Positions 47,445 through 58,368 of a stretch of DNA of 64,000 nucleotides are shown here, in pieces. Within the stretch, counting starts at the first letter, position 1, and each line of letters starts with the position of its first letter. A program made the position numbers and the translations under genes. The notes under the pieces are model-generated. The model was not told the DNA's origin. It was given only the letters and a program-made list of their open reading frames with translations, and did no database searches. The stretch lies in contig JAWHQI010000001.1 in NCBI GenBank assembly GCA_033032865.1, forward strand, positions 4,424,001-4,488,000, read 5' to 3'. This stretch comes from Dactylorhiza incarnata. Taxonomy: Eukaryota > Streptophyta > Magnoliopsida > Asparagales > Orchidaceae.

Positions 47445-47668
47445 TTGATCTTCTTCTCAGCCTCTGTCCATTCCTTTCTTGGGACAGCCTCTGTTGTTGA
47501 GGATTCTCCTGCCTTTTGTCTGACTGGAGCTGGAGGACCTGTGAGAAGAACATTGTAGATATCTTCATCTATTGAATTCATATAAAGACTTATTCTGGTC
47601 TTCTAGAGGGTGAACTTATTCAAGTTACACGCTTGGGGTCTTGTAGAAGCATAATCCTTAGAGCTCAT
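47445..47668 (-). CDS. gag: TRG-B gag, N-terminal part
   Basis: - strand ATG at 47668-47666 (MSSKDYASTRPQ), as in TRG-A. It encodes NKFTLWKTRISLYM-type capsid sequence and stays open to the RE3 target site, then continues at 38976. Only the RE3 insertion interrupts this part. Confidence 0.85.
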
Positions 47669-47752
47669 TTTCTTTTAAAATTGTATTTGAAATAAAGAAA
47701 AAGTATAGGAGGTCTTTTTGATCAAGATGTTAACCTTTTATTGATCAACCTC

Positions 47753-47764
47753 CCTCTGATACCA
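47753..47764 (-). promoter_or_regulatory. TRG-B primer-binding site
   Basis: On the - strand, TGGTATCAGAGG two bases after the 5' LTR end. Confidence 0.92.
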
Positions 47765-47766
47765 AT

Positions 47767-49505
47767 TGAAAGTGCACAGTGTGCCTCTGAGAATCCTCTA
47801 AAGGGGGGTGAATAGAGATATAAAAAATATTCCTATTCAAGATGTGCAAAAACAATAAACCTAAGTATTATGCTTCACCAAGATATAACCCAGAATAAAA
47901 TAGCTGCAGTTAAGTAATGAAACAAAAGACAATAAATGAAATATAATCCATGAGGGGCAGCACAGAAAAGCAATCCAGAAGAAACACAGATTTTTATAGA
48001 GGTTCCCCAAAATGTGGGTACTCCCCTCTTCTACCACCTGGTAGGGATGCACCACTGTGCCTGAGTCTTTTGGTAAGGAGACTCATAGAACCACTGATCT
48101 TTTGACAAGGAGATCATGAACCAACAGATCTTTTGATAAGGAGATCTTGAACCACCAGATCTTTTGATAAGGAGATCTTGAACCACTGAATCCTTTGAAG
48201 AGGGATTAATAAAACTCTTTTACATAAGAGAATTAGAAAGAGAGGGAAGAAGAGAAATGGTGTAGGATACTGTTCTCAGAATTCTTAGGAAGGTCATATG
48301 GTACACAGCTTCTTGTATCTATCACTAGATCTGCTCTTGATTAACTCCTACTTATGATAGTGATGTTTTATAGGTGCTTTGATTGTCACATCCTTTGTGT
48401 TTCTGCTGATTGTGATCTGGCTGTTATGAGATGGTGATGAAGAACAGCTTTCAGATCCTTTGTCCTTTTCATCTAATTAAGATCAGTCTGCTATATGATT
48501 GTAATAATGAGCAGTTGTTCCACTCTTCTTTGTATATTCTCAGTTAGGGTTCCTGGGGGAGGAAGAAGAGAAGCACTGAAGAGAAGAAGATGGCCGATTG
48601 TTATGAAAGCCAGTATTTTCTCTTTCTTCTCACACCTTTTATTGTTCAGTTCAATTTGAATTTCTTTTCCTTTTCTGGTAAGGTCTGAAAATGTATTTTT
48701 GTCTGGACATTTACATCCCTCTTTCCTTCTTTAATTCCCGACCCGTCCACCAATATAAAGCTTGTTTCCAAGAAAGCTTTTCTCTTTCCTCTGATAATTC
48801 TTCATTCCATTTGACGTAATTAAGGAGTCGTTGGAGAACGTTCTTGAGAGAGGTGGGCCATGAGAGAGGGTCCAAAAATGACAGCTGAAAAGGTTTCCCT
48901 TTTCAAACTGTATTCGACGTAACGTCGAGTTCACTTCCTCTCTTATCGACGCACCTTCGAGTTCTTGTAGGAGCAGCTTCGAATTCACCCTTGCTCTGAC
49001 TGAACTATGTTAGTTGATGTTGCGTCGATACCCTATCGACGTAATCGTCGAGTTGAAGGTATGGCTCTGAGTTTCATTATCTGCGTCGAGATGAAGTCGA
49101 TGTTGCATCGACTTTATATTACTTCGACAGATACTTCCTTCTGCGCCGAGTTGAACTAGAAGCTGCGTCGACTTCTTCAAGTACTTCGACAGGTCCATGG
49201 CCTCTGTGTTGATATCTATTCGACGTAACGTCGACTTGGATTATTTTGACAGAAGGGTGAACTACTTGGACTTCTAGTCAGAGTAGCGTCGATAATAACT
49301 TGATGTTGCGTCGAATTCTATTCGACGCAAGTGTTAACTTTGCCCAAATTTTACTTCTCTTGACTTGGTCTTGACACCCTATGTTGAGTGTGATATCCTA
49401 ATACATCTAATGACCAGATTACCCTATACAATGGGTAATTCATTCCTAAGAGATAAAATCACTTTTAGGTAATTTGTTAAGTTAAATCAAAGGGTTTTCC
49501 CAACA
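47767..49505 (-). repeat. TRG-B 5' LTR
   Basis: 1739 bp. On the - strand it starts TGTTGGGAAAACCC (49505) and ends GTGCACTTTCA (47767). CGTCGA palindromes lie at 48905-49340 and AAGATCTCCTTATC boxes near 48130-48190. Confidence 0.93.
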
Positions 49506-50012
49506 CAAATGCTCAAAAATATCACACAAAATCTCTCCATGAGATTTAAGCATCTAGGTCTAGGAGTAGACCCATGTGCTGGCACTGAAATCACTAGAAG
49601 ACTAGCCTGGGAAAATCCAGTTAGATTTATTAGACCTAGTGATTATCAACCAAGTGAGAGGAGTGAATTAACTAAGAATCAAGATAACAATAACCCTGAT
49701 AAAATCATTATTTTCAATATAGCAAATTCTAAGAGTGAAAAGGAAAATGCTAAGAAAATTAATCCAGACAAGCCTAAACACCTAAATCAAAATGCTAAAG
49801 TCAAAAATAAAATAATTAGACATTCTGCTGATCTATTATATTGTGATTCCTTCTATGCACATTTTCAGTACCAAAGTAATAAGCATAGGTTTGGGAAACT
49901 CGTTCCTTATCATCCAAAAGGGTAACATGAATGACTCTTTTATTCTTTCATTGAACCCTACAATGGTAAAAACAAAGGGCCCAAGGTAACCTGGGTTCCT
50001 TCTAATGTTTGA
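49506..50012 (+). pseudogene. gag: TRG-A gag, C-terminal part
   Basis: Resumes after TRG-B. The open stretch to 49924 contains NLSMRFKHLGLG and IRPSDYQPSER, as in TRG-B gag. A TAA near 49923 precedes the C-terminal VTWVPSNV and the TGA at 50010-50012. GTGCAG follows 15 bases later, the splice-acceptor-like pattern seen after the other gag stops. Confidence 0.85.
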
Positions 50013-50758
50013 ATTATTTGTGCAGGATTAGGTAGGATCCCTCCTAAGAGAGAATGAAGTTAAAAGAAAGATCTAGGTCATGAAGGAAGAACAAAATGAT
50101 ACCAATGGAGTGATTACTTCTTTAAATTCCCTTGTTATCCCTATAGTTCATAAAATTAATAGCATAAACACTATTTTCAATAAACATCATTACTGGGAAA
50201 AACAACAAGAATTTTCTAAGAAAATAAAACTATTTATTCAAATTTGCATCGAATAGAATTCGACGTATCATCGGGTTCCTCTCGATGCAAGCATCGAGAG
50301 CCAATCGGAGAAGATAATACGAATGTCATTCGACATAGCGTCAAGTTCATATTGATGCATGCGTCGACTTAATAATCGCTGATCAAATTCGAAGTCGCGT
50401 CGATTACAAATTGACGCAACGTCAACATTACTACGTCAATTTAAGAATTGCTGAACAATCTCAACATTGTGTCGAATATTAATCGATGCAATGTTGATAT
50501 AACAACGCGCGCAAAATTGCTTCTAGAAGCAGTCTCGACAGATTTTTGCGCGTCAAATATTAATTCTTATCGACGCAGCTTCGATTGCAACCCTAAGTTG
50601 CGACGAATCACCTTCTTTTAAGCAACTTCAGCGTCGAATCATTTACGCTTTCGAATTTTCCTCTCCTTGCTCTCTTCTTATCCAGTTCTCTGGCGCTCTT
50701 ATCTCTCTCTCTCTCTCTCTCTCTCATTTTCTCTTGTGTTTGCAGGTACCTAAAATTG
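50013..50758 (+). other. TRG-A spacer between gag and ORF2
   Basis: No pol sequence. Degenerate TCGACG/CGTCGA motifs fill 50245-50635. A (CT)n tract at 50702-50725 and TGTTTGCAG ending at 50745 form a putative 3' splice site 13 bases before the ORF2 ATG. Confidence 0.75.
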
Positions 50759-52497
50759 ATGGCTCCACCAAAAGTGAACTCTAGCTTTGATGTGGATGTC
50801 GATTCGTTCAATGTTGCAGCAGAAAGCTTCAAGGACATTCTTGGCTTATTCCATAAAGCGGGACAAACAAATTTGATCTTTATGAGATGTAAAATACTTG
50901 ATGTTGAGTTGACAGAGTTCAAGGATACTATGCACATAGGAGATGATGGATCCCTCCATGGGAAAATATCTGAAAAAGATATCAGCATAACAGAGGAAAT
51001 GTTGTCTCAAACATTTGATCTACACACTGGTGAGGTCTCTGATCAATTGTCAGGGGAAGAGGAAAAGAAGACCTTAGAAATATGCAATTCAAGAAAGAGA
51101 GAGCCATCAATCTGAAAAAGGTAGATCTAACAGAAGAATACAGATTTCTGGCAGACATTGTGGGAAAGGTGTTGTTGTGCAAAATATCAGCACATGATGC
51201 TATACCCAAGAAGGAATTGCAAATTAAGGGTGTCCAAATTTTGGAAAAGAAGATAAACTAGGGGAGATGCCTCCCGAAGATGATTGGCCACAAATATGCT
51301 CACAAAGACAATTCCTACATGATGATAATGGGCCAGGTTCTCTTCCAACACTATCCAGATGTGTGCAAGTCCAAAGGAGTGCCAATTCCACTAGGCAAAA
51401 GAATTAATATAGGAATCTTCTCCAAATGAACCAGGCAGATCCTCAAGCCTGGTCAAGCTGCGCCTTCACCTCCTCACCCTCCACCTCCTCAAGATTTAGA
51501 GAGACATATACCAGATTCCTCAAGGGATAATATACCTCCCCAAGATACCCCAGATACTGATCAAGCCCCACTTAACTAGGCAAGTTCCTTCATTCCTCCC
51601 ACAGATGGTTCACCACCTTCACCTCAAATTCCTCCCCAACCACAGCAACAAACATCCACCCCACTTCCAGACAATCAGTCTATTCCATCTCCACCGCCAA
51701 CTAATATTTCTCCAGAAACCTACCAAACCCTTTCCCCTGCCTACCAAGATCCTCTTGATCTGAATGAGAATCTCCACCTCCACCTGCCTCTACCTCCCAT
51801 CTTACACCCTCTTTTGACATTGAGCAAGCAATCTCAAAGGCAGTAGGCTAGCCTCCAGCACATTTGCTGACCTACTAGCCAGCCAAGCCAGAAGGTTTGA
51901 AAAGAAGTACTCTCAAATGGAGTCTAAACTCCTAGAGGGATCCTCATGGCTCTCAAGGAGTTTGTATCCTCCTCCATAGTCACCAAAGAATTCTTAACCT
52001 CTCTTGTCAGCAAGGTTAAGAAGGGGGAGAATATTCAGGAGGAGGAAAGATCAGTCCCAAAAAATGCTGACCAGGTGAAGGATAAAGATGTGGAACATCC
52101 TAATACACTTACAGTATTTCAAACAGTAAGTCCTACTGCAAATGTTAAGGATCCTGCTGCAAATGTTCAGGGGGAGCATCATACAAGTCCTCAGGAAGAT
52201 CCAGCACAAGATGATGAAGCACCGCCTGCAGTAAATCAGGGGGAGCTTCCATCAACTCAGGGGAAGCTCCTTGTGAATGATATGCTTCTAGATGAGGTTG
52301 CAAAGATTACACAAGAAGCTGCTCAGGATGCTAAGGAGAATTCAAAATCTCAGGGGGAGCCTCCCAAAGAGGATGAAATCAATGAGGCAACAAAGAGGAA
52401 TTCTGAAGAAGAAAATGAACCACTTACATTTGCACCAAGGAAGGTAGTTCCAAATGTCTTTTCCAGAAAAAGGAAAACTCCTGATAGAGGACATTGA
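50759..52497 (+). pseudogene. TRG-A ORF2, broken
   Basis: ATG at 50759 (MAPPKVNSSFDVD). It has the same layout as TRG-B ORF2: ITEEMLSQTFDLHTG; a frameshift near 51085; FLADIVGKVLLCK and MIGHKYAHKDNSY in the next frame; a Pro-rich middle (about 51460-51800) with stops; then an open C-terminal part (51946-52497) with VTKEFLTSLVSKVKKGEN and an acidic tail containing repeated QGEL/QGEP pieces from CAGGGGGAG boxes. Both copies being recognisable end to end shows that ORF2 belongs to the family and is not a chance ORF. Confidence 0.75.
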
Positions 52498-52705
52498 GGT
52501 CCAGGTACTCAAAATTTTAGATGAGTTCAATACTTTTCTAGTCTTTGGTGGATATAATTATTAAGAACAATGTAACTTACTTGACAATGTATGAAATAGT
52601 ATGTGATTTCATATTTTATTGCTTATATTATCCTGTATGTATTCCTGTTTATGTAAAAGAATATGTAAAATCACTTTACAGCAATCTGTAAAATTTGTTA
52701 AGATA

Positions 52706-52718
52706 AATTTGGGGAGAT
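52706..52718 (+). promoter_or_regulatory. TRG-A polypurine tract
   Basis: AATTTGGGGAGAT directly before the 3' LTR. Confidence 0.85.
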
Positions 52719-54349
52719 TGTTGGGGAAAACCCCTTTTGATTTAACTTAACAAATTAAATATAAGTGATTTTATTTCTTAAGTTTATTACCCACATTGTA
52801 TAGTAATGGTAATTTGGTCATTAGATGTCTTAGAATGTCTCACCCATCTTAGAGTGTCAAGACTAGGTCAGGACAAACACAATCTTAGTTGAATTAATCC
52901 TTGTGTCGAATATAAGTCGACGCAACTTCGACTTGATGTCGACGCAACTCAGACTAGAAGTCCAAGCAACTCAATCTCGCTGTCAAAGTATATCAAGTCA
53001 ATGCTACGTCGAATAGAATTCGACGTAGATGAAGAAGCATGTCGAAGTTATCTTAGAAGTCGACGCAACCTCAATTTTAATTCAACGCAGAAGGAAGTGT
53101 CTGTCGAAGCCATCTGAAGTCGATGCAACATCGACTACAATTCGACGCAGACAATGAAGTTCAAAATGAAGTCTTCAACTTGACGGTTACGTCGACAACG
53201 GAGTTCAACCATAACAAGATGGAATTCGAAGGTTCTCTTGCCAGAACTCAAAGGTGCGTCGATAAGAGAGAGAAAGAAGTCGACGCAGCATCAAACATAG
53301 TCTGAAAAGGAAACCTTTTCAGCTGTCCTTATAGAACTCTCTCTGAAGGCCCACATCACAAAAGACCGTTCTACAACAGCTTGTTTATTTCCTAGAATGG
53401 AGAGGAGCATTAATGATGACGGGAAAAACTTTCTTGGAAAGGATTCAAACAGCTGGCAGACGGGTCGTGAACAAAAAAAGAAAGAAAGATTAATTGTCCA
53501 AGATTATGCCTTTTCAGGACAATCCAAAAGTGGAAACAAATTCAAAAATTAATCTTGGACAATAAATAGGATGAGAAGAGAGGGAAACAGAGGGCATTCA
53601 TCACAATCTGCTATAGTTTTGTTGATTAGGGTTTCTACTTCTTCTTCTTCCTCCTAAAACCCTAATAGAGACAAATAGAGAAAACAAGTGCTCTCTCGGG
53701 ACAGAAAACAGAGCTGCATCTTCATCAACATCATATATCAACCAGATAACAAGTAAAAGATATACAAAAGGATCTGAAATATATAACCCTTGCAAATCAT
53801 CACAATCATAAGCAAAAGTTCATCATTAGCAGATCCATTGAAGGGAAAAATAGAAGCTGAAAGCTTCTACAGAATTCTGAGTACAGAATTATTCTTCTTC
53901 ATCTCCTTTCTTCTTTCATCTTCCTCAACTGTACATAGTTTTAAGAATCCCTCTTCCAAAGGATTCAGTGGTTCAAGATCTCCTTATCAAAAGATCTGAG
54001 TGGTTCAAGATCTCCTTATCAAAAGATCTTTGGTTCAAAGAGTCTCCTTATCAAAAGAATCAGGCACAGGTTGTGCATTCCTACCAGGTGGTCGAAGAGA
54101 GGACTACCCACATTTTGGGGAACCTCTATAAAATCTTGTGTCTTCTGTGTGTGTTAATTTTCTGTGTTGTCCCATATAGCTTACAATTTTTCTGTTTTAC
54201 TTTAATGAAATTAATTTTATTCAGTGTTATCTATTGTTGAAGCATAACACTTAATGTTTTTCTTGTGTGTGCACAAATTGGATAAAAATATTTTTAAATC
54301 TCTATTCACCCCCTCTAGAGTATACTCAGAGGCACACTGTGCACTTTCA
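52719..54349 (+). repeat. TRG-A 3' LTR
   Basis: 1631 bp, matching 28045-29690 with scattered changes and a CGTCGA cluster at 52905-53290. It ends GTGCACTTTCA at 54349, followed by the CAGTC duplication. Confidence 0.93.
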
Positions 54350-54354
54350 CAGTC

Positions 54355-54518
54355 TTCTTTTTCTTCTTCTTCTTCTTTTTTGCGAGCTTCTTCCTCTTCT
54401 TAGAGGCGAGGAAGTCGAGGAGATCGTTCTGCTCGCAAGTACATTTACGAGGAGGCATCAACAAGCCAAGAAGGGCAGACATATCTTCTTCAGCTTGCTC
54501 GGTAGCATTCCGCGACAT
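54355..54518 (-). pseudogene. Tat-L antisense ORF1, first exon
   Basis: - strand ATG at 54518-54516 (MSRNATEQAEEDM). It encodes a short acidic start, then LLMPPRKCTCEQND and a poly-Lys run from a TTC repeat, before the TRG-A insertion. The gene continues at 28044. The function is unknown. Confidence 0.6.
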
Positions 54519-54565
54519 TTTGAGCAGGTTCAAAAAGACGATCCAATAAAAGACCCCCTCCCCCT

Positions 54566-54577
54566 CTATATTATAGA
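54566..54577 (-). promoter_or_regulatory. TATA box of Tat-L antisense ORF1
   Basis: On the - strand, CTCTATAATATAG followed by a G-rich run and TCTTTTATT, about 50 bp before the ATG. Tat-R ORF1 has ACTATAAATAG, then CTGGGGGCTCTTTCATT, the same order of elements, which suggests a shared promoter. Confidence 0.6.
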
Positions 54578-54690
54578 GAGAGAGTCCCGGAACCAGCCAG
54601 ACGGATGACGAGTAGAACCGATACTCGCCCAAAGCAGCTCGTCGAATAAAGATTGGAAGTTTCTTTTCGAGCTACTTCGTTGCTCGCAAA

Positions 54691-55440
54691 GAGTGGGGAT
54701 TGTGCAAAACCCATACTCTCCGAGGGTGGGACCCATTCAAGGCCACGTAGGCAGGAGTCCGATGTAAACCCTATTTCAAATCCAATGTTGATGATAAGGT
54801 TCCGCCTCGTAGTTAGTTGCGGTCTCAATTCCAAAGCGAATTATGTTTCAAAACTATTAATCGAAACTCGAAGAGAGAGAATTCTGAGTGCTTGCGGCTT
54901 AACTCATATTACGATTCTTTGATTCCACATAAAGAAATGCATGCAATAGTTTATGAAAATTAACAGTAATTGCAGATAATTAAGGAGATTTAGGCAAGCT
55001 CAGTATTATTTAAGGAACTAAATAAAAATATTGTGATGAAAATTAAGTATGAAAGTTGAGGGCGTTTTACCAAACACAACTGAAAAGCTGCAATAAGGAA
55101 TTCTGTCCAAACAAACCAAAACGAATTCTGAAATGGATGTTCGATGGGGCCGAACCAAGTCACTTGAGTAGAGCCTGGGACCTAGACTGGCACCGTGAAC
55201 AAAGCCGCTGGAGTAAAAGCCGAGTTATGCAAGGAAAAAGGGGTTACTTGTCATCCCTTTACCATGATAGAAGGAGAAATCCAGATCGTGTGAGCTCGGG
55301 GGTAGTTGATGACCTGAACTGATGAGGTCACTGGCATGTTATATCAATAAGGTCGAGCGATCAGCCAGATAAGAAACGTCTCCTAGATGAGACCACGCGA
55401 CCTCCTCTGCATAGTTGACATGGCGATCTTCCGGGCAAAC
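54691..55440. other. Junction of Tat-L and Tat-R 3' ends (probable LTR remnants)
   Basis: Left: GAGTGGGGAT then TGTGCAAAACCC at 54701, a PPT and LTR start on the + strand. Right: on the - strand, GTGCGGGGAT then TATGTTTGCCC at about 55443. The two tracts resemble each other, as expected for 3' ends of related elements meeting tail to tail. I could not find the LTR ends or duplications, and no gene is visible. Confidence 0.4.
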
Positions 55441-55542
55441 ATAATCCCCGCACATTTCCAAGTTCCGAGGTGCTTCGGAAATGTTGACTTCAGACCGCGG
55501 AGATCGCAAAGGTCTTGAATATTTAAATCTTTCTTTTCAAAC

Positions 55543-55550
55543 TATAAATA
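55543..55550 (+). promoter_or_regulatory. TATA box of Tat-R antisense ORF1
   Basis: TATAAATA, about 100 bp before the ATG at 55647, followed by GACCTGGGGGCTCTTTCATT. Similar to the promoter at 54566-54577 of Tat-L. Confidence 0.65.
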
Positions 55551-55646
55551 GACCTGGGGGCTCTTTCATTTGCATTAATATTGGATTCTTGATATAAAAA
55601 ATTTGCCAAGCGGTCTAAAAACTGAGCTCGCTGCAACTTGTTGATC

Positions 55647-57976
55647 ATGGGTTTATTGAAGAGTGTGGTGGCTGAGAAGGGGATCATCCCTCCTATAACT
55701 TCAAGGAAACTGCTACCTCAAAAAGAAAAGTGATTACATCTCCTTCAAAGAACACACCTGGAAGTGTGCCGACTAGAGCTCTCCCTCCACCGATTTCAAG
55801 CTTTATGGACCTCAAGAATTCTCCTTTGGAGGCTACTGAGATCGATCAATCCGAAGCTCTGACTCATATTTCTAAAAAGGATCCGAAGACTTTGGATCAG
55901 ACTGCTGGGGTGTCTTCTAAGGAGATCTCGGCCGGCCTCAAAGAAAATGTATCTTTAACTATAAAGATGAGACAACAAATCAAGGATCAGGGGGCTGAGA
56001 TGAAAACGAATAAAACGAAGCTTCTTGTCAATACCCTTGCAGTCGAGCCTGCCGGTGTTCGATTTCCTGTTGGACCTTTTGAGATCGCTCCTCTACAGGT
56101 AGCTGCGATCTCAAGGCTTTCTCTTGACGTTCTTTGCTAACATTCTTTTTCCTCTTTTGTAGTCCCTTGAACCCTTTGAGAATGAGCGATCTAGATCTTT
56201 ACTTGATCTGGGAGCTATATGATGGCTGCTCATGTTGTCGTTAAGACTGAGGGCCAACTAGATCGAGCTGCTCTGGAGAAGTAGAGGATGGAGCTGATAA
56301 ATAAACAGTTTAGGGCTTCTCTAGACGCTGAGATGCACCAACACAGGGAAGAAAGGGAGTAGAAGAGAAAAGAGGATGAAGAAAAGGAGGAGGAGAAAAT
56401 GAAAAAAGAAGAAGATGAAACGAAAAAAGGATTTAATAGAGAACTTAGAGATCGATCCTGAAAGAAGCTCGATGCTTCTGAAGAGGAAATCACACCATCT
56501 AAAAGTACGACCGCAACAACTGATAATGAGACCGCGCGGTCTCATAGTCAGGTCTACGGACTAGAGGATGATGATGGATATGAAGAAGGGCAAGAAGAAG
56601 AGGAGAAAGAGGAGAGGAAAAAAGAAAAGAAGAGTAAAAAGAGGAGAAGAGAGGAAAAGAAATCCAAGGGGTGGATCTGAAAAAAGGAAAAGAAAGAAAA
56701 GAAAGGATAACCTTGAGAAGTTCAGCGCAATCTCAATAGAGACAGGGATGATCTTTGATTCTACCCAGGAGGAAAATGAAGGAGAAGAAGGAGAAAATTA
56801 TGAAGAAGGGGGAAAAAGGGAGAGGAAAAATGAGGAAGAGAAAGAAGGGCAGATTGACTTGGAATCTCAGCTGCACAAAGAAAAGGAGATTCTTTCTGAC
56901 AAAAAATTTCTGACCTCTGAGGATGATATCAATGTGATGAGGCAGGCAGCAGACAGCGCGGTTTCCATCTTTGCGATCCGGGCTGGTAAGCCTTACTTGA
57001 CCGCTCCATTTGATATCTCTTTGCCTATCTATATTAGGCCACAATCTCCGGTTTGGCGACGTGAGGTCATTCTCATTGAGACCGATGACATTCTTCTTAG
57101 CTCCAAAGAGCTGAAACGACGAAGAAAAGAAGGAGATCGGTTACAAAAAAGATAGTTAGAAAAGATAGACCTTGAGCGTCGATGGCGTCCAAGTCGTCTG
57201 ATTTTAGACTCTGCCTCTGCGGTTTCTGAGGCCGCTCGGGATCACTTTCCTGTCCGCCTTGTTTCTATTTCTCCAAGTATGGATGCTATGTTTGCTAATC
57301 TTCCTTTTTGACCATTGCTGATTGAACTTCTTTCCATACCATAGGAGAAGATGAGGAGGCACAAAGGTTGTTGGAAGAGACTGGGTTGGCCACCCCTCAG
57401 ACCGATTTACCTCCTCCTCCAGCACTTGCATCTCCTTTTATGAAGGTGGTTCAAGCTTTCCAGGTCCGGGAGAGCGAGCTTGAGAGAACATTGCTGGAGA
57501 AAGATGGGGCGTTGTTAACTGCTAAGATCAAGGAGGAGGATGTTGTTAAAGCACTTCGCGCGGCCTTAGTTCAAAATGAGCAAAAATTAAACGATCAGAG
57601 GAATTCGCTCGAACAACGAGAAAGAGATGTCAGGAAGAAGCTGGAAGAGGAGATGGTTGATCTCCGGAGAAGACTTCGCGAGTCCAAGAAGGAGATGATT
57701 TTCTTCAAGGGAAAGGTCGATGCTTTACATACCGCATTTTCTCAACTGAGGACAGGCTATTCTGCTCCTTTGCTTGCGGGATCGTCAAACGCTGCTCCTG
57801 ATGATCGCGCTGACCATGAGGAAATCATTAACTGGGAGGAGCTGAAGCGGGATGTCGGTGATCTCTAGCGATATGTTGTTGATGCTAACAAGGGCATTTG
57901 CATGACACTCACGGCGGTCAACAAGCTTCAAAACAGGGTGGCCTTCTTAGGAAAGAAGAAAGATCCTCCAAAATAG
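55647..57976 (+). pseudogene. Tat-R antisense ORF1: charged coiled-coil protein with introns
   Basis: ATG at 55647 (MGLLKSVVAEKG). A one-base slip in an A-rich run near 55725 leads to VITSPSKNTPG and on. Intron 56099-56162 (GT-AG, phase 0) is followed by LEPFENERSR. A very Lys/Glu-rich stretch (56290-56940) has stops and frame changes. A further domain has DDINVMRQAADSAVS and DISLPIYIRP. Intron 57277-57344 (GT-AG) is followed by Pro-rich sequence, and a strong coiled coil runs from about 57450 to 57760. The end is KKDPPK and TAG at 57974-57976. The equivalent gene in Tat-L also ends in a coiled coil. No known family was recognised. Confidence 0.65.
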
Positions 57977-58289
57977 TTTACAATTTTCATCTATTTGTGG
58001 TTTGTATAATGAACGGAGAAATTTGTTTGATAGTTTTGAGATCCATTACTATGGTATATATTTATGTTGTAGTTCATTTTATTTCATGCTTTCATCTTCT
58101 ACTTTTATCTATTTTTACCTCCCAAAAAGTCTGTTCTGAGATCGCTCGGTCTGACTTTTTATTTTGTGCAATTTATCTGCTGCGGTCATAGTTCTAAATT
58201 TTTTGAATTCTTATCCGAGCTTGCACGAACTTAATCAGTGATCTCTAGTTCAAGATTTTGTAATGATTATACCTTGATTGCCTCAGAAA
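57977..58289 (+). other. Tat-R spacer between antisense ORF1 and ORF2
   Basis: T-rich, non-coding; probably the 3' UTR of ORF1 and the promoter of ORF2. GAGATCGCTCGGTCTGA at about 58138-58153 is a copy of the Tat-R palindrome family. Confidence 0.6.
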
Positions 58290-58299
58290 CTATAAATAT
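58290..58299 (+). promoter_or_regulatory. TATA box of Tat-R antisense ORF2
   Basis: CTATAAATAT, about 70-80 bp before the ATG at 58369. Confidence 0.65.
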
Positions 58300-58368
58300 C
58301 CGGTTGGTGGCCTTATTAAATATGCTCTTCTGAAATTCTTCACTCAAGCGGTCTGAATTTCTCGAAGA

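Larger units (their letters stand above)
31202..49505 (-). mobile_element. TRG-B: second gag-only element of the same family, split by RE3
   Basis: - strand copy with the duplication CAAAT at 31197-31201 and 49506-49510. The 5' LTR is 49505-47767 and the 3' LTR 34672-31202. Without RE3 and the fold-back cluster it is about 8.1 kb, the same plan and size as TRG-A. It has fewer stops than TRG-A, as expected of the later arrival. It too lacks every pol domain. Confidence 0.92.
28045..54349 (+). mobile_element. TRG-A: gag-only (TR-GAG-like) LTR element, split by TRG-B
   Basis: LTRs at 28045-29690 and 52719-54349 begin TGTTGG and end GTGCACTTTCA. The duplication CAGTC is at 28040-28044 and 54350-54354. 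Without TRG-B it is about 8.0 kb: LTR, PBS, gag, about 0.75 kb of palindrome-rich spacer, ORF2, PPT, LTR. Protease, integrase, RT and RNase H are absent, not just mutated. TRG-B has the same plan at the same size, so this is a multiplied non-autonomous family. Such elements with gag but no pol have been described in plants as TR-GAG. It sits in antisense ORF1 of Tat-L. Confidence 0.92.
1..54700 (+). mobile_element. Tat-L: Ty3/gypsy Tat-type retrotransposon, 3' part, split by three insertions
   Basis: Outer element of the left five-sixths of the window. Its own sequence is 1-852, 10405-12754, 25345-28044 and 54355 to about 54700; removing RE1, RE2 and TRG-A rejoins it. Reading along the + strand it holds the end of pol (integrase), a repeat-bearing 3' region, and two genes on the - strand (ORF2 then ORF1). 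A purine tract at 54691-54700 is followed by TGTGC, a likely 3' LTR start. Tat assignment rests on the close match of its integrase and pol end to Tat-R, which carries the second RNase H typical of that lineage. The 5' half lies left of the window. The right end is an estimate, because I could not fix the LTR end. Confidence 0.75.

Noticed and set aside
55187..55200. TGGCACCGTGAAC as a primer-binding site
   Set aside because: It resembles a gypsy PBS, but no LTR end adjoins it and it lies at a 3' junction.
56230..56545. Minus-strand Ser/Phe-rich ORFs opposite Tat-R ORF1
   Set aside because: They are the complement of a Lys/Glu-rich coding stretch.
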